Source: Pholiota molesta (Eukaryota; Basidiomycota; Agaricomycetes; Agaricales; Strophariaceae). Taken from it: DNA of 64,000 nt. The notes beneath the pieces are model-generated. The model was not told where the DNA came from. It worked only from the letters and a program-made list of their open reading frames with translations, and did no database searches. This document shows, piece by piece, positions 1 through 15,089 of this stretch. The translations under genes and the position numbers were made by a program. Where the stretch lies: positions 1 to 64,000 of the forward strand of contig JACGCK010000177.1 in assembly GCA_014925825.1 (NCBI GenBank). The letters are read 5' to 3'. The first letter of the stretch is position 1. Each line of letters starts with the position of its first letter.

Positions 1-2941
1 AAGTAGCGGCTACCTCAGTATATCTTCGAAATCCCAGCGTTATCTGTTCTAGGTCTAGCTTTCTGTCTTAACTGGTACCCCAAGATGAACCGAAGTGATA
101 CCGTGCGGGTTTGGTGCTGCGATCACTTAACTTTCCAGTGATATTGTCCGTCCAACCATTTATCTTTATGTGCTTTCTCACCCAGGCGATTTATCTGTTC
201 CAAATCTCTACATAAGCCTAAGGGTCAGATATATGTACATCGTCGACTGACACGTGGCTAATTGACAGGTCCAAACTCAGTGAAAAGCCTAGATATTTTG
301 GTGCACCAGGACCTACAAATTTAAACAGAACCATTATACGTCAGTAAAACATTCCCACTCTGGCTTGCTTGAGCTTCTGATAAGCAACTATATTTTCTTG
401 AATACATCCTCCTTTTCTAGCATGTCTTTCTCTACAAATCCCGGAGAGAGGACACTTTTGGGTTGTTCGCATGTCTGGAATAATATCGGTGAGAACGAGT
501 GTCTGAACAATCAATGCCTATGCCTCCGCTATTACTTATACTAAATTCATTAGAGCCATTCACAAGCCGCTCTGCCGACAACCACAGGGCTTGCATGGTC
601 TCCCAGAGAGAAAATAGGTGCACCACATGGCTCGAACTTCTCAGGACGGCTAATCATCACAAGCTGGGTGAGTACGGCAGTACTGCTTTCATGGATAAGT
701 TATTAACAACATACTATACCTGCGTATTCCCGTAGTACTCAATTCATCTAGGTCTTAGAATCGTATTCTTTTAATTTCGGTCGTCGAAGCTTCGATGAGA
801 ATTTTGATATCTTGTTAGATTATATTACCCGCGTAAGTTTGAAGGTACGATGTGCTCTATACTTGCTTTGCGGTTTTGGAAGCTGATGAGGGATGTAGAT
901 GCGGGAACGGCTAGTGCGCTTGGCCTTTCTTCTCAGGCTGACATCTGCTGGATAGTGCAAATTTATCTATGTAGGTCCATACGTGGACTTCAAGGTTAAA
1001 ATGAAATATTTGGTAATGTCAATTCAATTCGTTCTTATAAATGAATCACTTAACACCCCTCTTTATTTTATTTTTGCCTGTATGGATTATAGAACCATGC
1101 AAATTTCTTCCTCCATGAACTTTTGGAGACTGCTTTCGAAACAAAAAGTGGCCTCTCTTGCTCTCGATGTTGCTTCTTGTCTTATCTTTTTGAACTTCTG
1201 CACGGAGCTCCGTGGTAGACCTATCTCCGGGTACCCGATGGAGTACAATACACCAGATTTAACTATAAGCTTGACTTTTCTACTTATGTACCTGGATAAC
1301 TGAAACTTGGGAACCACTCCGCAGTGCTGTCCTTGTGGCATGGAGGCATAATATCCTCATTCTATTCTAATACCTTCTACCGAAGGAAGGGGCCATGCCA
1401 GACTATCTAGCGTTCTCCGGATCTCACTTTCTCCCGTCTGTATCGGTGAACTCGGCTATGACCCTCTTTGGCTCATGGCAGACTGGGACGAAGCTGGTCG
1501 TACTTCTACCGCCGCAGCTGGATGTTCGCTTTTCCCTAGGCTGGCCTTTTATATACGAAATCGAAAGGTCAATACCGGCTCTTTCTATGATCTAGTGCCA
1601 TTCAACTCTGAGCATCTACCATGTATGAGAGAATGATGTCAACGCACACTGTGTTGGTCTAACTTTGAACACTACGTCCTCACATGATGTCCTAAATACA
1701 GGCCCACAGTTCGCACTCACCAGCGTCCAGTCTGGTCGCTAAGCAAGCCTCTCGGTCCCGTATGTGTCCGGATCTCCTCGCGTCTCTTTCCCAACGTTCC
1801 TGTTTTAACTCTGTGAGTATTGCACATGAGTTGGCTTGGCCGCGATAACCGACTTGCACCTCAGTAAACGGATGATCTACGCGGAATATGAACCATTAGC
1901 ATGCGTCCCACGACAGCGACAGTGTGTGAGCATCTGAAGGTGAAGTGCCATGCTGTGCCAGCACTTATGGCAAAAATGAGTGCGAAATGAGGAGGGGGAA
2001 GGCAAGAAGTGATGCCCGCACCCACTATCCTCCACTATCGCAGCTAAATATGAAGGTCGTCTATAATTATTCCCAGTGCCTCTAATTGTGTGCCGTAACT
2101 CAGCTAAGGATCAGGAAGAACGATCATACAGCCGTAGAAAAATCAGAATAATGATTGCTCAATGGAACATACGGAGCATACACCAAGGAGATAATTTACT
2201 TATCTTGGTAGGGGCGTGCGTTATTTCCAGGCTGCCCTGCGAGGCCTCGCGCCCAGGAGACAGGAGCCCTCATGATCCAGATCGCAAATGAGCGAAAATG
2301 GACTGGGGAGCGACGCCGTCGCCCTCACGTCAACCCATAAATGACTTCATTCGCGAGGATAGTCCGAGCGTACCCACACGCCGCGCTGAATCCGCTCCAT
2401 ATATACGCCTACAACGATCGCGGGTGGCAGCACTTGGTTACTGCTGTGGCGCACCGAACGCACCACATTGGTATGATGCGAAGTTTTGGAGATGCACTAA
2501 AAGGTGTTCTTCAGGACTTCTCCAGAGCGGGTTTGCCGATCGGGTTAGCGGGAAATTGTCGCTTGATGTTGGGTATGGGTTCCCGCGCAGCGTTTTCTGG
2601 TCCCTTTTTAGACCCGATGTAGACATGCACAAGGTTGTGTCGAATATAGTCGCATACGCATCATAGTCGACGAGAAATGTTAATATTGTGAAGTGTGGTT
2701 GTCGATCATCGTCTTCCCTGTAACAGATCAATAGAAAAAGTGCTGTGTGCACAACTGATCATCTATCACCAAGTAGAGCTTCGAATGGACGAAACGATTT
2801 TGTTCGGTCTTACATAGATACTACTATGAGTACAGTAGCGATGTACAACTGAAGGTGCACGAGATCTCCGACACAAACCCGCGATTCAGATGCTATATAT
2901 TGGTACACATTTTAAATTTCTCCGATTCGACAACTCCGCAA
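1..2941. other. gene-poor left end
   Basis: No gene could be supported in this stretch. The open frames are short (under about 125 codons), mutually contradictory and show no recognisable motif, and no exon chain with consistent phase could be built. It precedes the 3' end of the oxidoreductase gene on the minus strand. Confidence 0.5.
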
Positions 2942-4352
2942 TCACTCTGAAGAGCCCTGGAGGAGCTTCGTAAGATCGACGAGCTTCCCATTGCTATTCA
3001 AAGCCGCTTGGATGAATGCGACGTCGGCCAACGCAGCAGAAGGATCACCAAGGTTAAGTCCGTCGTCTTTGCCCGACAAGGCATTGAAGAAGCTCGTCTG
3101 TTCCGCAACGACCCCTTGCGAAGGCACATCTATGATCTCTTCTGCCTCTTCATCTGGCTTACCCTCAGCCTTGACGACGGACTTGACCACAATGCGTATG
3201 ACGGGTTTGTCCGAGCCAGGAATGTTAACTTGATTAACGGAGAGCCAACCGTCATTTCCGGTGATCACGAAGTTCTCAGCTTGCGGTCGTGATTTCGTCG
3301 GGGAGGCGAAGGTCATTTCTGAAATACCGTGGAAGTGGTCGCCTGCCTTCACCACAGAGTGGATAGTGTCGTGGGGTTTAAGGTAGTCCTTATTGAGCGA
3401 GGCGAATCCGGAGAGGTGCGTGAACGCTTGCGGGAGCATAACGCGAAGCGCGGCAACGGTATGCTAATGAATACGGATCAGTTAATCAAGAAAATCACCT
3501 GGGTGTCAGTGGCAAATGCGACTCACCACACCGCCGTCTAACTATACCGAGAGATAATTGAGTAAATTCAGATCGTGCTTCAGGTTGGGACGCAAAGTCT
3601 TACCAGGAAACCACCCTGATACTGTATCAAATTTTAAGATATGTCAATGGACATGGATCGTGGATCGAGGGTACTTACGTCGGGGATTGTTCGCCAAGGC
3701 GTCTTGTACCATTTTGATTCCTTGTCGATATAGTTGACCACGACGGTTTTGAAAAATATGACATCGCCGATTTTTCCGGCTCGAATGATCTCCCCTACTT
3801 TTCGAAATCCCGGTTCTGCTTCAAAGTTCTCTGCGACCCTCCAGATCAAGCCCTTTGGCTCGTACAATTCTTTGTACGTCTTGATGAGATCAAGGCCACG
3901 GGCAACATCCGGCGCTACAGGCTTCTCGCTCAAGACGTGTTTGCCTGCAGCAAGTGCCTGCAGCACAATCGCAGGCTGCATCGTGATAGGCAGGACGACG
4001 ATGACGGCGTCGATGTCCGATCTGGCGAGGAGCGCGTCCAGGTTGGCCGACGCGTCCCCGTCGTGGTAGACAGCCGGGGGCGTAGTCAATTGCAGCGTAG
4101 CAGTTGCGCTGTTGGAGAGATCTTGAGAACTCCTTTCAGAGCGCGAGTAAACCGCCTTCAAAGTGGGCGCGGCGTCTCCCAAGGCCGCAAGGGCTGGCAG
4201 ATGCGCTGTTGCATGTGGGATCAGGTGAATATTCGGACGTAAGGCATCGAGTTGTTGAGCCGGTATCAAAGGAGGATGTTCTAGGTAAATTACTGACCTT
4301 CTTTGGCAAATAGGCCGGCGCCTAGGATCGCAATTCCTTTGCTGGAAGACAT
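2942..4352 (-). CDS. Gfo/Idh/MocA family NAD(P)-dependent oxidoreductase
   Basis: Five exons join to 379 codons (378 aa): 4298-4352, 3679-4205, 3604-3621, 3527-3541 and 2942-3463. Exon 1 holds the start of a Rossmann fold, with the dinucleotide-binding glycines at residues 11-13 (ILGAGLFA). The mid part carries LSEKPVAPDV, whose EKP is the family hallmark for substrate and cofactor binding. Exons 3 and 4 are micro-exons of 18 and 15 nt encoding YQGGFL and LDGGV; with exon 5 (HTVAALR) they make the family's conserved sheet segment, which is strong support for both. The remainder is the C-terminal alpha/beta domain. Family members oxidise sugars, inositols or related alcohols with NAD(P), usually in the cytosol; the substrate cannot be read here. 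The gene diverges from the GH1 beta-glucosidase, with 445 bp between the start codons. Confidence 0.9.
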
Positions 4353-4797
4353 CTGGTCTTGGTTGTCAGTTCTTGGGCGGTGGAAGTCGAAAGACGATCT
4401 GAGGGACACATTTATGATTGCGAATGGAGTTAAATGGCGGAATAGCCTGCACGTGAATGGGGCTCCGATGTTTGCCCGAGGGTGATGGAGTACGTATCTA
4501 GCAATGTTCTTGACCAGTTCTTGTTACCAGAATCTAGGGAAATCCAGCCGCAAATTGTCCACCCACGGAGTATCTCTGGACCCTTCTTTGGAAATCTTGA
4601 TTCGCCACACCTTCCGCATGTCAAAACAGGTTTTCGAAGTGCCCATCCCCCCGGCGGACATTCCTCGGGAGAGCCTGAATTGAAATTCCCCAGGAACTCA
4701 AGTGATATCGGGGGATTGTTTCTCGTTTAAGAGCAGAGCGGGATCTCCATGCTCCTCTTACTAACTTTCGTGCCTTTCAGTCCAGACGACCATTCCA
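4353..4797. promoter_or_regulatory. shared divergent promoter region
   Basis: This 445-bp gap separates the start codons of the minus-strand oxidoreductase and the plus-strand beta-glucosidase, so both promoters must lie in it. I saw no clear TATA box or long repeat. Shared regulation is an inference from the geometry. Confidence 0.5.
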
Positions 4798-7559
<2,762 letters not shown>

Positions 7560-9158
7560 GCCTTCGGAGGGAGGGGACTTTTCGGGCGGACCGCACATTT
7601 AAAAAAAATCACGCATGATATTTTTTCTTTGTTTCACCTCCATTTGCCTGTTTGCGATGTATGAATGTATGCGCACGCAGAATAGATATGTACCAATATA
7701 GCACTGCGTTCCTCATAGCTTTTTTTTAGTATTCTTCGCTGCATCTTCTCCCTACCCTTCGTTAGCTTCTGCCTGTTTCTCCGCCGTTTGCATACTGCAC
7801 TTTCTCTGCCGTTCGGCGCTTTATAATTAACATTCCAATTTTCTTTTAGTCGCATACGTTGTATATTGTTTGAACGAGCTTTGTCCTCGTTGTACTTGCC
7901 TTGAAGAACGTGGTTTCTCTCTCTTAAAAGTGATTCCTACGCAATCAAGTAGGAAGCGTACTCACATCCAAGTCGTTTCTTCGCTGGTTAGACGTGCCAT
8001 GATTCTCAAAATTTATCATTCCCTGCTGAAGTGATGGCGTCATAGAGTAACGAGTTAATCTGTTTGTCCACACCTGACGGATCAACAGTCGGACAACCCA
8101 TGGGTCCTAGTGGCATATTTAGAAAGACAATCCACCGATAGAGCCTTCTGAGGCCTTCTGCCAAGTCTCAACGGCGCCTTAATGGGGCCAGTACTCGGCA
8201 TATTTCCGGGGCTTTTTTCATAGCTGCCTATTTTAACGACGATAAACTTTAAAGATATACTTATCGCGGTGATGGTACTGTAATAGCAAGAAGCCAGATG
8301 ATGTCGAGGATTACCTACGTACCTCGCAATGCTAGTATTTATTTGCGTCACTGTCCGACAGAATTAGCTTGTTTAGCAATGCCAGTTTTCAACTCACTCC
8401 TTCAACGGGGCGAAGTCGATATGCTGGACGATATGATACATACTTGTTGTTATCTGTCCCTTGTTCATTGGGTATCGCAATCCACGAGGTCCAGCGGTCA
8501 GTGCTTCCGAACTCCATTTAAAGCTTGGAGCTGCTCCAGCTCGAGTCCAGAAGTACATATACCCGAGAAAAACGGCGATGTGCTGATGGGCGGGGGCTCT
8601 GTGCCATTTCCTTAGATCCCAGGCAAGCGGGATAACGTCTAAACGGATTTTCCTTTGTCCAGAACTAGATTTTTGAGGTAAAGATAGAAATGCGTGGGTT
8701 TGTTTCGACTCATCACAAGTAGAGATAGGGCGAATTGGTCGGACGTTTGCTGGAATGGTAGCTTTGATAGGCGAGGCGATGAGGCATATCATGAAATGAA
8801 TTTCCGAAGATATAGCGGGGAATTATCCTGTAGGAGGGCCTGTTTTACCTGGATGCTTAAGGTCTGCAAGGTATGTCTTCCGACGGTGTGATGACGTGAT
8901 GCGTTCCATTGTATTCTATAGTTTGACACTGAGAATGGCCTCTTACGCTCTTTTGTGTGTTGGGACTCAGCACTTTGAGGGAAGAACAATTTTCTGATTC
9001 CGCGAGATAGAGGGACTCTGTGTTCCTCTTATATTTATAAGTAGAACGGGAGTGTGATGTATCTAGTAGTCGGACGAGACAAATCAGTAACACGGATGGT
9101 GCTGAGGATTCAGCACTCGGACGTACATATACGCAAATTATTCACATTCCGAGAAATT
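7560..9158. other. intergenic, no gene seen
   Basis: About 1.6 kb between the GH1 gene and the 3' end of the small minus-strand gene. Only short unrelated open frames are present. The first ~100 bases after the GH1 stop are T-rich and probably form its 3' UTR. Confidence 0.4.
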
Positions 9159-9622
9159 CTAATGTTCATCCTTCTTATCTGTATATTGTTTTGCCCACTG
9201 TGTAGATTAGAATACACTGTCAGAGAAAAGCAGAGGCAAAACAGGGCTACCACGTACTAGCATCGAGGGTATCGGTCGGATGGGTTGAACCGCCCGTTGC
9301 TGGGGAAATCGTTAGTTTTATAATGCGACACATGGCCTGAACTAGTGATGGAATAGAGTGACGTACTTCTAGTTTTGCACTGTAATTCCAGACGCCAAAG
9401 GTAATGACAGCGATTCCAAGGGCAGCAATGGCGGTGTTAGAGGCCCAATTTGAGGGACGGACCCACCAGCCACCTAATTTGAGGAACGGAGGAGAAGATT
9501 GGAGGAAGATTCACAAATTAATGGTGAAATTGTGTCAGCACTGGTAGGGATTTAGACGAAGCGAAGCACGCACCAGCAGGGGACCATACATATTTTGGGT
9601 AGGGATAACGTCCTCCTCCTCC
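9159..9622 (-). CDS. small conserved fungal membrane protein (5' exon unresolved)
   Basis: Four short exons on the minus strand join in phase: 9574-9622, 9367-9473, 9258-9299 and 9159-9197. They encode GGGGRYPYPKYVWSPAG, then GWWVRPSNWASNTAI with a hydrophobic segment (AALGIAVITFGVWNYSA), then PIRPIPSMLWAKQY and a charged end. The layout (a VWSPAGGWW lead, one membrane span, an IPSMLW tail) resembles small fungal proteins of about 90 residues that I recall from other genomes, possibly mitochondrial inner-membrane proteins. That family link is from memory and unverified. The frame stays open upstream of 9622 to about 9841 but without family-like sequence, so the true start exon lies further up and is not resolved. 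The exons are too short to stand out as open frames. Confidence 0.6.
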
Positions 9623-10491
9623 CTGTGATGCAGAGTAATAAGGTAAGCACAAGGGGCTAAGGTCAAGAACAAGTATCTGGATAGTCCGTGGCGCGGGTTT
9701 CCGAAAACGAATAAGAACTCCCGGGTGGACGACGAGCACTTGGCCTAGGCGGCCTACAGTTGCAGAAAACGTAGTACCCAGTTCCACAGCCAACGTATCC
9801 CCTCCATAGCCAGCCACATAACCATCCAGCGTAAGTCGCAACGGAGCGTGGTATGATGAAATTCATGTTCGTTTTCGTCTCGAGAAGGTTCATGGAATTG
9901 ATGATGAGGATTATGTGGGTTTCATGCAGAACAAAGGAAACACAAGAGCCGAAACGAGACTTACCATATTGCTTATTGTGGAGGTTGATAACGAAGTGGA
10001 TGGTGAGGGTCTGCACAAGGTCTGCACGACGAGCAGAACACGGATGCCCAGATAAGTGTTGTTTACATAATACCCTCAGTATCCATTGCCGGCTCTCGGC
10101 TTCTCTCGGCAGTCTTAACTCGGGCACTGTGTTAATTTATATCGATTACCATTTTTTCCGTACGACTCGATTTTTCAACAGAATTTTGAGAAAACCTTTG
10201 GAAAATCTGTGTCATTGCTGCGTCGAATTCCTCATTGATACAGCATTCGTTGACCCGCGTGCACATCGAGTGCGCACTTGCGCTCTTACATAAACCTTCC
10301 TAATCGATACGATCGATCAACCTCGGATCAACTACTGAGTCAGGCAATATTTCCTTCTTCTATCAAGCTGTCCTCCGACGGTGACTTTATCGATATCCTT
10401 ATACCCCTTATCTACCCGACGCTACATAACACTTCAAGCTTCAAGCTCCAAAGCTTCAATACTCAGTTTCAACCGCAGCTAAACAACCACC
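9623..10491. other. intergenic, includes unresolved 5' exon
   Basis: This gap should contain the start exon of the small minus-strand gene and the promoter of seryl-tRNA synthetase. I could not place either with confidence. Confidence 0.35.
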
Positions 10492-12237
10492 ATGACGCTG
10501 GACATCTTGTCATTTATCGATAACAAGGGCGGCAACGCGGAGGAAATCCGCGAGTCGCAGCGCAAGCGCGGCCATTCGGTCGAGCTTGTCGATGAGATCA
10601 TTCAAATGTACACGGATTGGGTCAAAAGTGCGTTTATTTCAATCCTCGGTGGCTTGTGGCATGGGATTGGGGCCTGCTGCATCCTGCGAATCAATGCCAC
10701 CGCTAAAAATTAGACGCTGATCGTGTTGGTTTTTTACTAGTGGATTACGATACCAATATCCTAAGAAAAAAGGTGAATGAGGTGCAAAAAGAGATCTCGG
10801 CAAAGAAAAAGGTGCGTTTGCGCTTCCATGCATCTGCGCTTCAGGATTAAAGAGGTATCGCGGCACAGGCGAAGGAACCTGCAGACGACCTGGTCGCGGC
10901 AAAGAAAGAGATCGATGCGCAGGTCGAGGCGAAGAAGAAGGAGGCGAAGGAGTTCGAAGCGCTCATGCGCCAAAAAGCCAGCACCGTAGGCAACATCGTG
11001 GGCAAAGGCGCTCCAGTCAGCTTGACGGAGGTGCGTCCCTAGAGAGAAGTCCTGCGCTCTTGATGATGCTGACCATGACGGCGCGCAGGACGACAACGTT
11101 ACCCTCCGGATCCATGACCCCAAGGGCAACCTCGCTGAGCCCGAGGCGCGCGAAGGTATCCTGCCCCACCACGAAGTGCTCCTCCGCCTCGACGCGATGG
11201 ATCTGGACCGAGGCGCGAAGATCGCAGGGCATCGCGGATACTACCTAACGGGCGATGGTGTCGATCTGAACCAGGCGTTGATCTCGTATGGACTGGACTT
11301 TCTGAGGAGCAAAGGGTATAAGAAGGTCCAGCCGCCGTTCTTCATGAACAAAGATCAGATGGCGAAGACGGCGCAGCTGGATCAGTTCGACGAGGAATTG
11401 TACAAGGTACGCCTGGCCGTCGTTTGGGCGATCCATTGCTTATCCGTTGAATAGGTGATAGGCTCGGACGACGAAAAGTACCTGATCGCCACCTCGGAAC
11501 AGCCCATCTCGGCGTTCCACTCGGACGAATGGTTCGAGAGCCCCGACACCCAGCTGCCTATCAAATACGCAGGCTACTCGACGTGCTTCCGCAAAGAGGC
11601 GGGCTCGGCGGGGCGCGACATGTGGGGCATCTTCCGCGTGCACCAGTTCGAGAAGGTGGAGCAGTTCGTGATCACGGATCCGGAGAAGAGCTGGGAGATG
11701 TTCGACACGATGGTCGCGAACAGCGAGGCGTTCTATCAGAGCCTCGGGCTGCGGTACCGCGTGGTGGGCATCGTGTCGGGCGCGCTGAACCTGGCGGCGG
11801 CGCAGAAGTATGATCTGGAGGCGTATTTCCCGTTCCAGCGGGCGTACAAGGAGCTGGTGTCGTGCTCGAATTGTACTGACTATCGTGAGTGTGCCTTATT
11901 CCTATTTCCTCGGATAAATTGATTCCAATGCATTTTCTTAGAGAGCCGCCGTCTTGAAATCCGATGCGGCCTGAAGCAGAAAGACCAGACACGCAAGGTA
12001 TATGTGCACATGCTGAATGGAACGCTATGTGCCACAGAGCGTGCGCTCTGCTGTCTTGTCGAGAACTACCAAACACCCGAGGTGCGTCGCATCAGGAATG
12101 GATTAACTGTCCACGAACTGACTGAGTGTCTTTAGGGTCTTGTCATTCCTGAAGTGCTCAGGCCGTACATGCAAGGGCGCGATTTTCTGCCTTTCGTCAA
12201 GGAACTGCCAAAGAGTTTGCAGAAGAAACAGGTGTAA
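10492..12237 (+). CDS. SES1: cytosolic seryl-tRNA synthetase
   Basis: Seven exons join to 453 codons (452 aa): 10492-10627, 10741-10811, 10869-11030, 11089-11406, 11455-11884, 11942-12081 and 12136-12237. The N-terminal ~110 residues are Lys/Glu-rich helices, the antiparallel coiled-coil arm that grips the long variable arm of tRNA-Ser. The class II core follows, with motif 1 around [12 protein letters not shown], motif 2 at [19 protein letters not shown] and motif 3 at [13 protein letters not shown]; the serine-site segment [12 protein letters not shown] is intact. The enzyme charges tRNA-Ser with serine in the cytosol. Length and lack of a presequence fit the cytosolic rather than the mitochondrial enzyme. 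The intron after the arm's KKK (10812-10868) is placed by phase. Confidence 0.95.
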
Positions 12238-12591
12238 GGCAGTCGAGTAGGTGGACAGATATGTATATTTAGAGCACAGTCCGAAATGCGAAAGTTATTA
12301 AATTACGGCATGTCTTCGAAAATGCGTTCCCTGCGTCGAATCAGTTTTTGCTTCATTTGAAAATGTGTGTTTTGTTTTCTCGACTGAATAACATGTATTA
12401 TTTCTCTCTTCATGTTGTTGCAATAAAATTTCGATCACGTTTGGTGAATTTACGCCACGTTGAGATAGTGTGACAGTCGTTACTTTGACGTGGCTGTGCT
12501 CTACCGTGGCTTCGACAACTGTCACCTCAACCACCTCCTCGTCTTCCTTAGCGCCCGCGCTCGCAGTTATAGCGCCCGCACTGGCAGCGCG

Positions 12592-15089
12592 ATGACGAGC
12601 GACCTCCCTAGTCACTCTTCCGCGGTTGAAGAAAAACTAGAGCGCCAGCACAGACAAAGCTGGACGCGCCCCGTCTCCCTCTCCATCCCTGGCGTCAGGA
12701 CACGACGACTACGCATACTCGTCCCGAATGCTGGCCCATTCAACACCCTGCGCGTCAACCGCATGCGTCGAAAGCGGGGGCCTCTTCTCGTTGCCCTTGC
12801 ATGCCTCGCCGTCTTTTTCACCGTCCTCCTCGTCTCCAAGTCGTTCGGCCGCTCAGACTGGGGTGACCAATGGCAGGGCGGCTCGACGACTGAACCACCG
12901 ACGCTCGTATTCAAGCGGAGGGACCTCCAAAAGATTTGGAAATGGGAGATTGCAAGCGGGCATTACCCCAGTCGACATGCAGGTGCGTGTCATCACCCCT
13001 AGCCCGCGCGCGTCTGCTAACCATACCACAGTGCCGGTGGACATTGGCTTCACGGAGCCGTTCGTGAATCCAGCAACACCACAGCAGCCCTCTGCATTAA
13101 AACCGAATCGATTCCGCCCGCCAGGCCTTCAAATCATCACGGAAGGACGTGGCGTTGGCCCTAAACGCCGCTACCTCGACATCCAGAGCCAGCCACCGAA
13201 TGTGGCTTACCCTCCGCGACCAGTACCTGGGAGCGTAGCTGACCTGGACCATGTGATGAAGAACTGTGATTTTGGAAAAGGAAAATACGTGCGCGACTGC
13301 TTGGAGATGTTGCGTCTCGGTGGCGGTCTGGACAACGGCGAGCGGATTCGGCGCGACTCAAAGTCAATGGACTGGAGATACATCTACGTAGAAGACAATT
13401 CAACTTCACCGGTAGACGTCGAGGAGCAAGAACAGGAACAAGCACCGCTGTACCGCAAACCATTACCAGGACGCAAAGCTGACGACCCTAATGAAGGTCT
13501 CGTGAAGAAGAAGGGTGTCGAATGGGAATACTCCATCTCTCTACCCAACCCGCTCACCCACCGCCCAGCCCAATCATTGCCTTCCGCCTGTGATCCTGAA
13601 AACCCACGCGTGTTCCATATGTTCTGGACGGGCCCCTTTACTGACAAACCGTATCTCGCCATCATGTCCTTCCTCTTCACACAAAACACCGGGATACATC
13701 TGCGCGAATGGCCATCGGATACACGGGTGTGCCGCCCCCAATTCTGGCTATGGATTAATCCTGGTCCGGCGGCTGCTGTGCCTAATCCCACAGCACTGCA
13801 CGACATGTTCGAGCAGCTCAAGGCCAACCCATGGGCGTCTCCATTCCTCCACCCTCGATTCAAACACGTCATCCAATTCCGATTATGGAATACGACGGAG
13901 CAGCTGGATGGAATTCCTGAGATCAAGGACGAGTGGCGCGAGCTACAGGACAGTCTCTTCAATTCCGGAGGCCATATTATTAGTGTCAAGAAAGCTCCTA
14001 CGACGACGACGACTTCGCTGGTGGCGGAGAACGCTACGTCATCGAAAATGGACGAAGACGATATTCTGAACCGCACAGGCTCCAAGTCGAGCAGCTCATA
14101 CGACCGACTCTCCGTCATTCTCTCGGACATGGCGCGCTTCGTGCTCTGCCACCGCTTCGGCGGAATCTATCTGGACGCGGACACCATCCTCCTGCGTGAC
14201 TGGGAAGAGCTCTGGGGATGGAAGGGTGCATTTGCGTACCGATGGTCCCGCCTGGAGAATTACAACACCGCAGTGCTCCGCATGAACAAGGGCTCGGCGC
14301 TTGGCACGTTCCTGTTTAGGACGGCGCTGAAGAATGGGCTCGACTTCCATCCAATGACGGTCTCGCGATACACGAAGGACGCCCATATTGAGGGGCTTCT
14401 GCTCAGGCTGCCGGATGCGCTGTTTGATGCGGCGTGGCTGAATACGGAGAATTACCAGAGGGATAGGCCGCCGCAGCCTTATTTCACAGAGTGCGTTTTC
14501 TTCGGGCTTGGTTACACCCGTAATATTTTGCTTTGCTGACACGGTTGCGATGTTATATAGATTTGGTGACTTCTTCAATACGCCTACAGTCAATAGCGCT
14601 GCTCCGCATGCGCTCGGCTTCCATGGGTTCTTCAGGGGGTCGTACTCATATCACTTCCACAATTTCTGGTAAGTTCCCTATCTCTTGCTGCTATCCTCGT
14701 TCTCAGTTTCAACGTTGCGCAGGTGGCAGCCCTTCGACCCTGCACGCAACTTCCCCGACCTCGGACCGCGCTTCAAGGCGGGCGAAGACATCGCGCGCGC
14801 GAACCTCCGCCGCGAAAAAGCAGCCCTACTCGCTGCGCAGAGCCAGACACAGACACAGACGAAAACGAAACCCGCCGCGAGCGAGCCCATACCCTCCGAG
14901 CTGCCCGAAGGCAAATACCCCCATGGCGCTGCGGATCCTGAGGACGACGATCTGGCGGCGGACAAGACGGATCTAGACTGGTCGGCGGTGCTGAAGAGGA
15001 CGTTTGAGGCGTATATCCGGGGCGAGCGGCCGAATATGTATGGCGAGTGGATCGAGTGGCGGATCCAGGAGAAGGCGGATGGGAGATGA
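12592..15089 (+). CDS. type II membrane glycosyltransferase with DXD motif (GT32-like)
   Basis: Four exons join to 775 codons (774 aa): 12592-12982, 13032-14490, 14561-14668 and 14723-15089. A short basic cytosolic tail is followed by one membrane anchor at about residues 61-83 (LLVALACLAVFFTVLLV), giving a Golgi-type topology. After a Pro-rich stem, the catalytic region opens with PRVFHMFWTGPFTDKPYLA and carries GGIYLDADTILLRDW, whose DXD (about residues 510-512) binds the metal and nucleotide sugar. This arrangement is that of the DXD glycosyltransferase family containing OCH1/SUR1-like enzymes. The C-terminal ~110 residues (charged, QTQTQTKTK run) look lineage-specific. It probably extends a glycan on a protein or lipid in the Golgi; the sugar cannot be read. 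It starts 354 bp after the seryl-tRNA synthetase stop on the same strand. Confidence 0.85.

Noticed and set aside
11672..12076. Minus-strand frame of 134 codons
   Set aside because: Shadow of seryl-tRNA synthetase exons 5-6.
13384..14130. Minus-strand frame of 248 codons
   Set aside because: Antisense of the glycosyltransferase catalytic region, which has clear family motifs on the plus strand.
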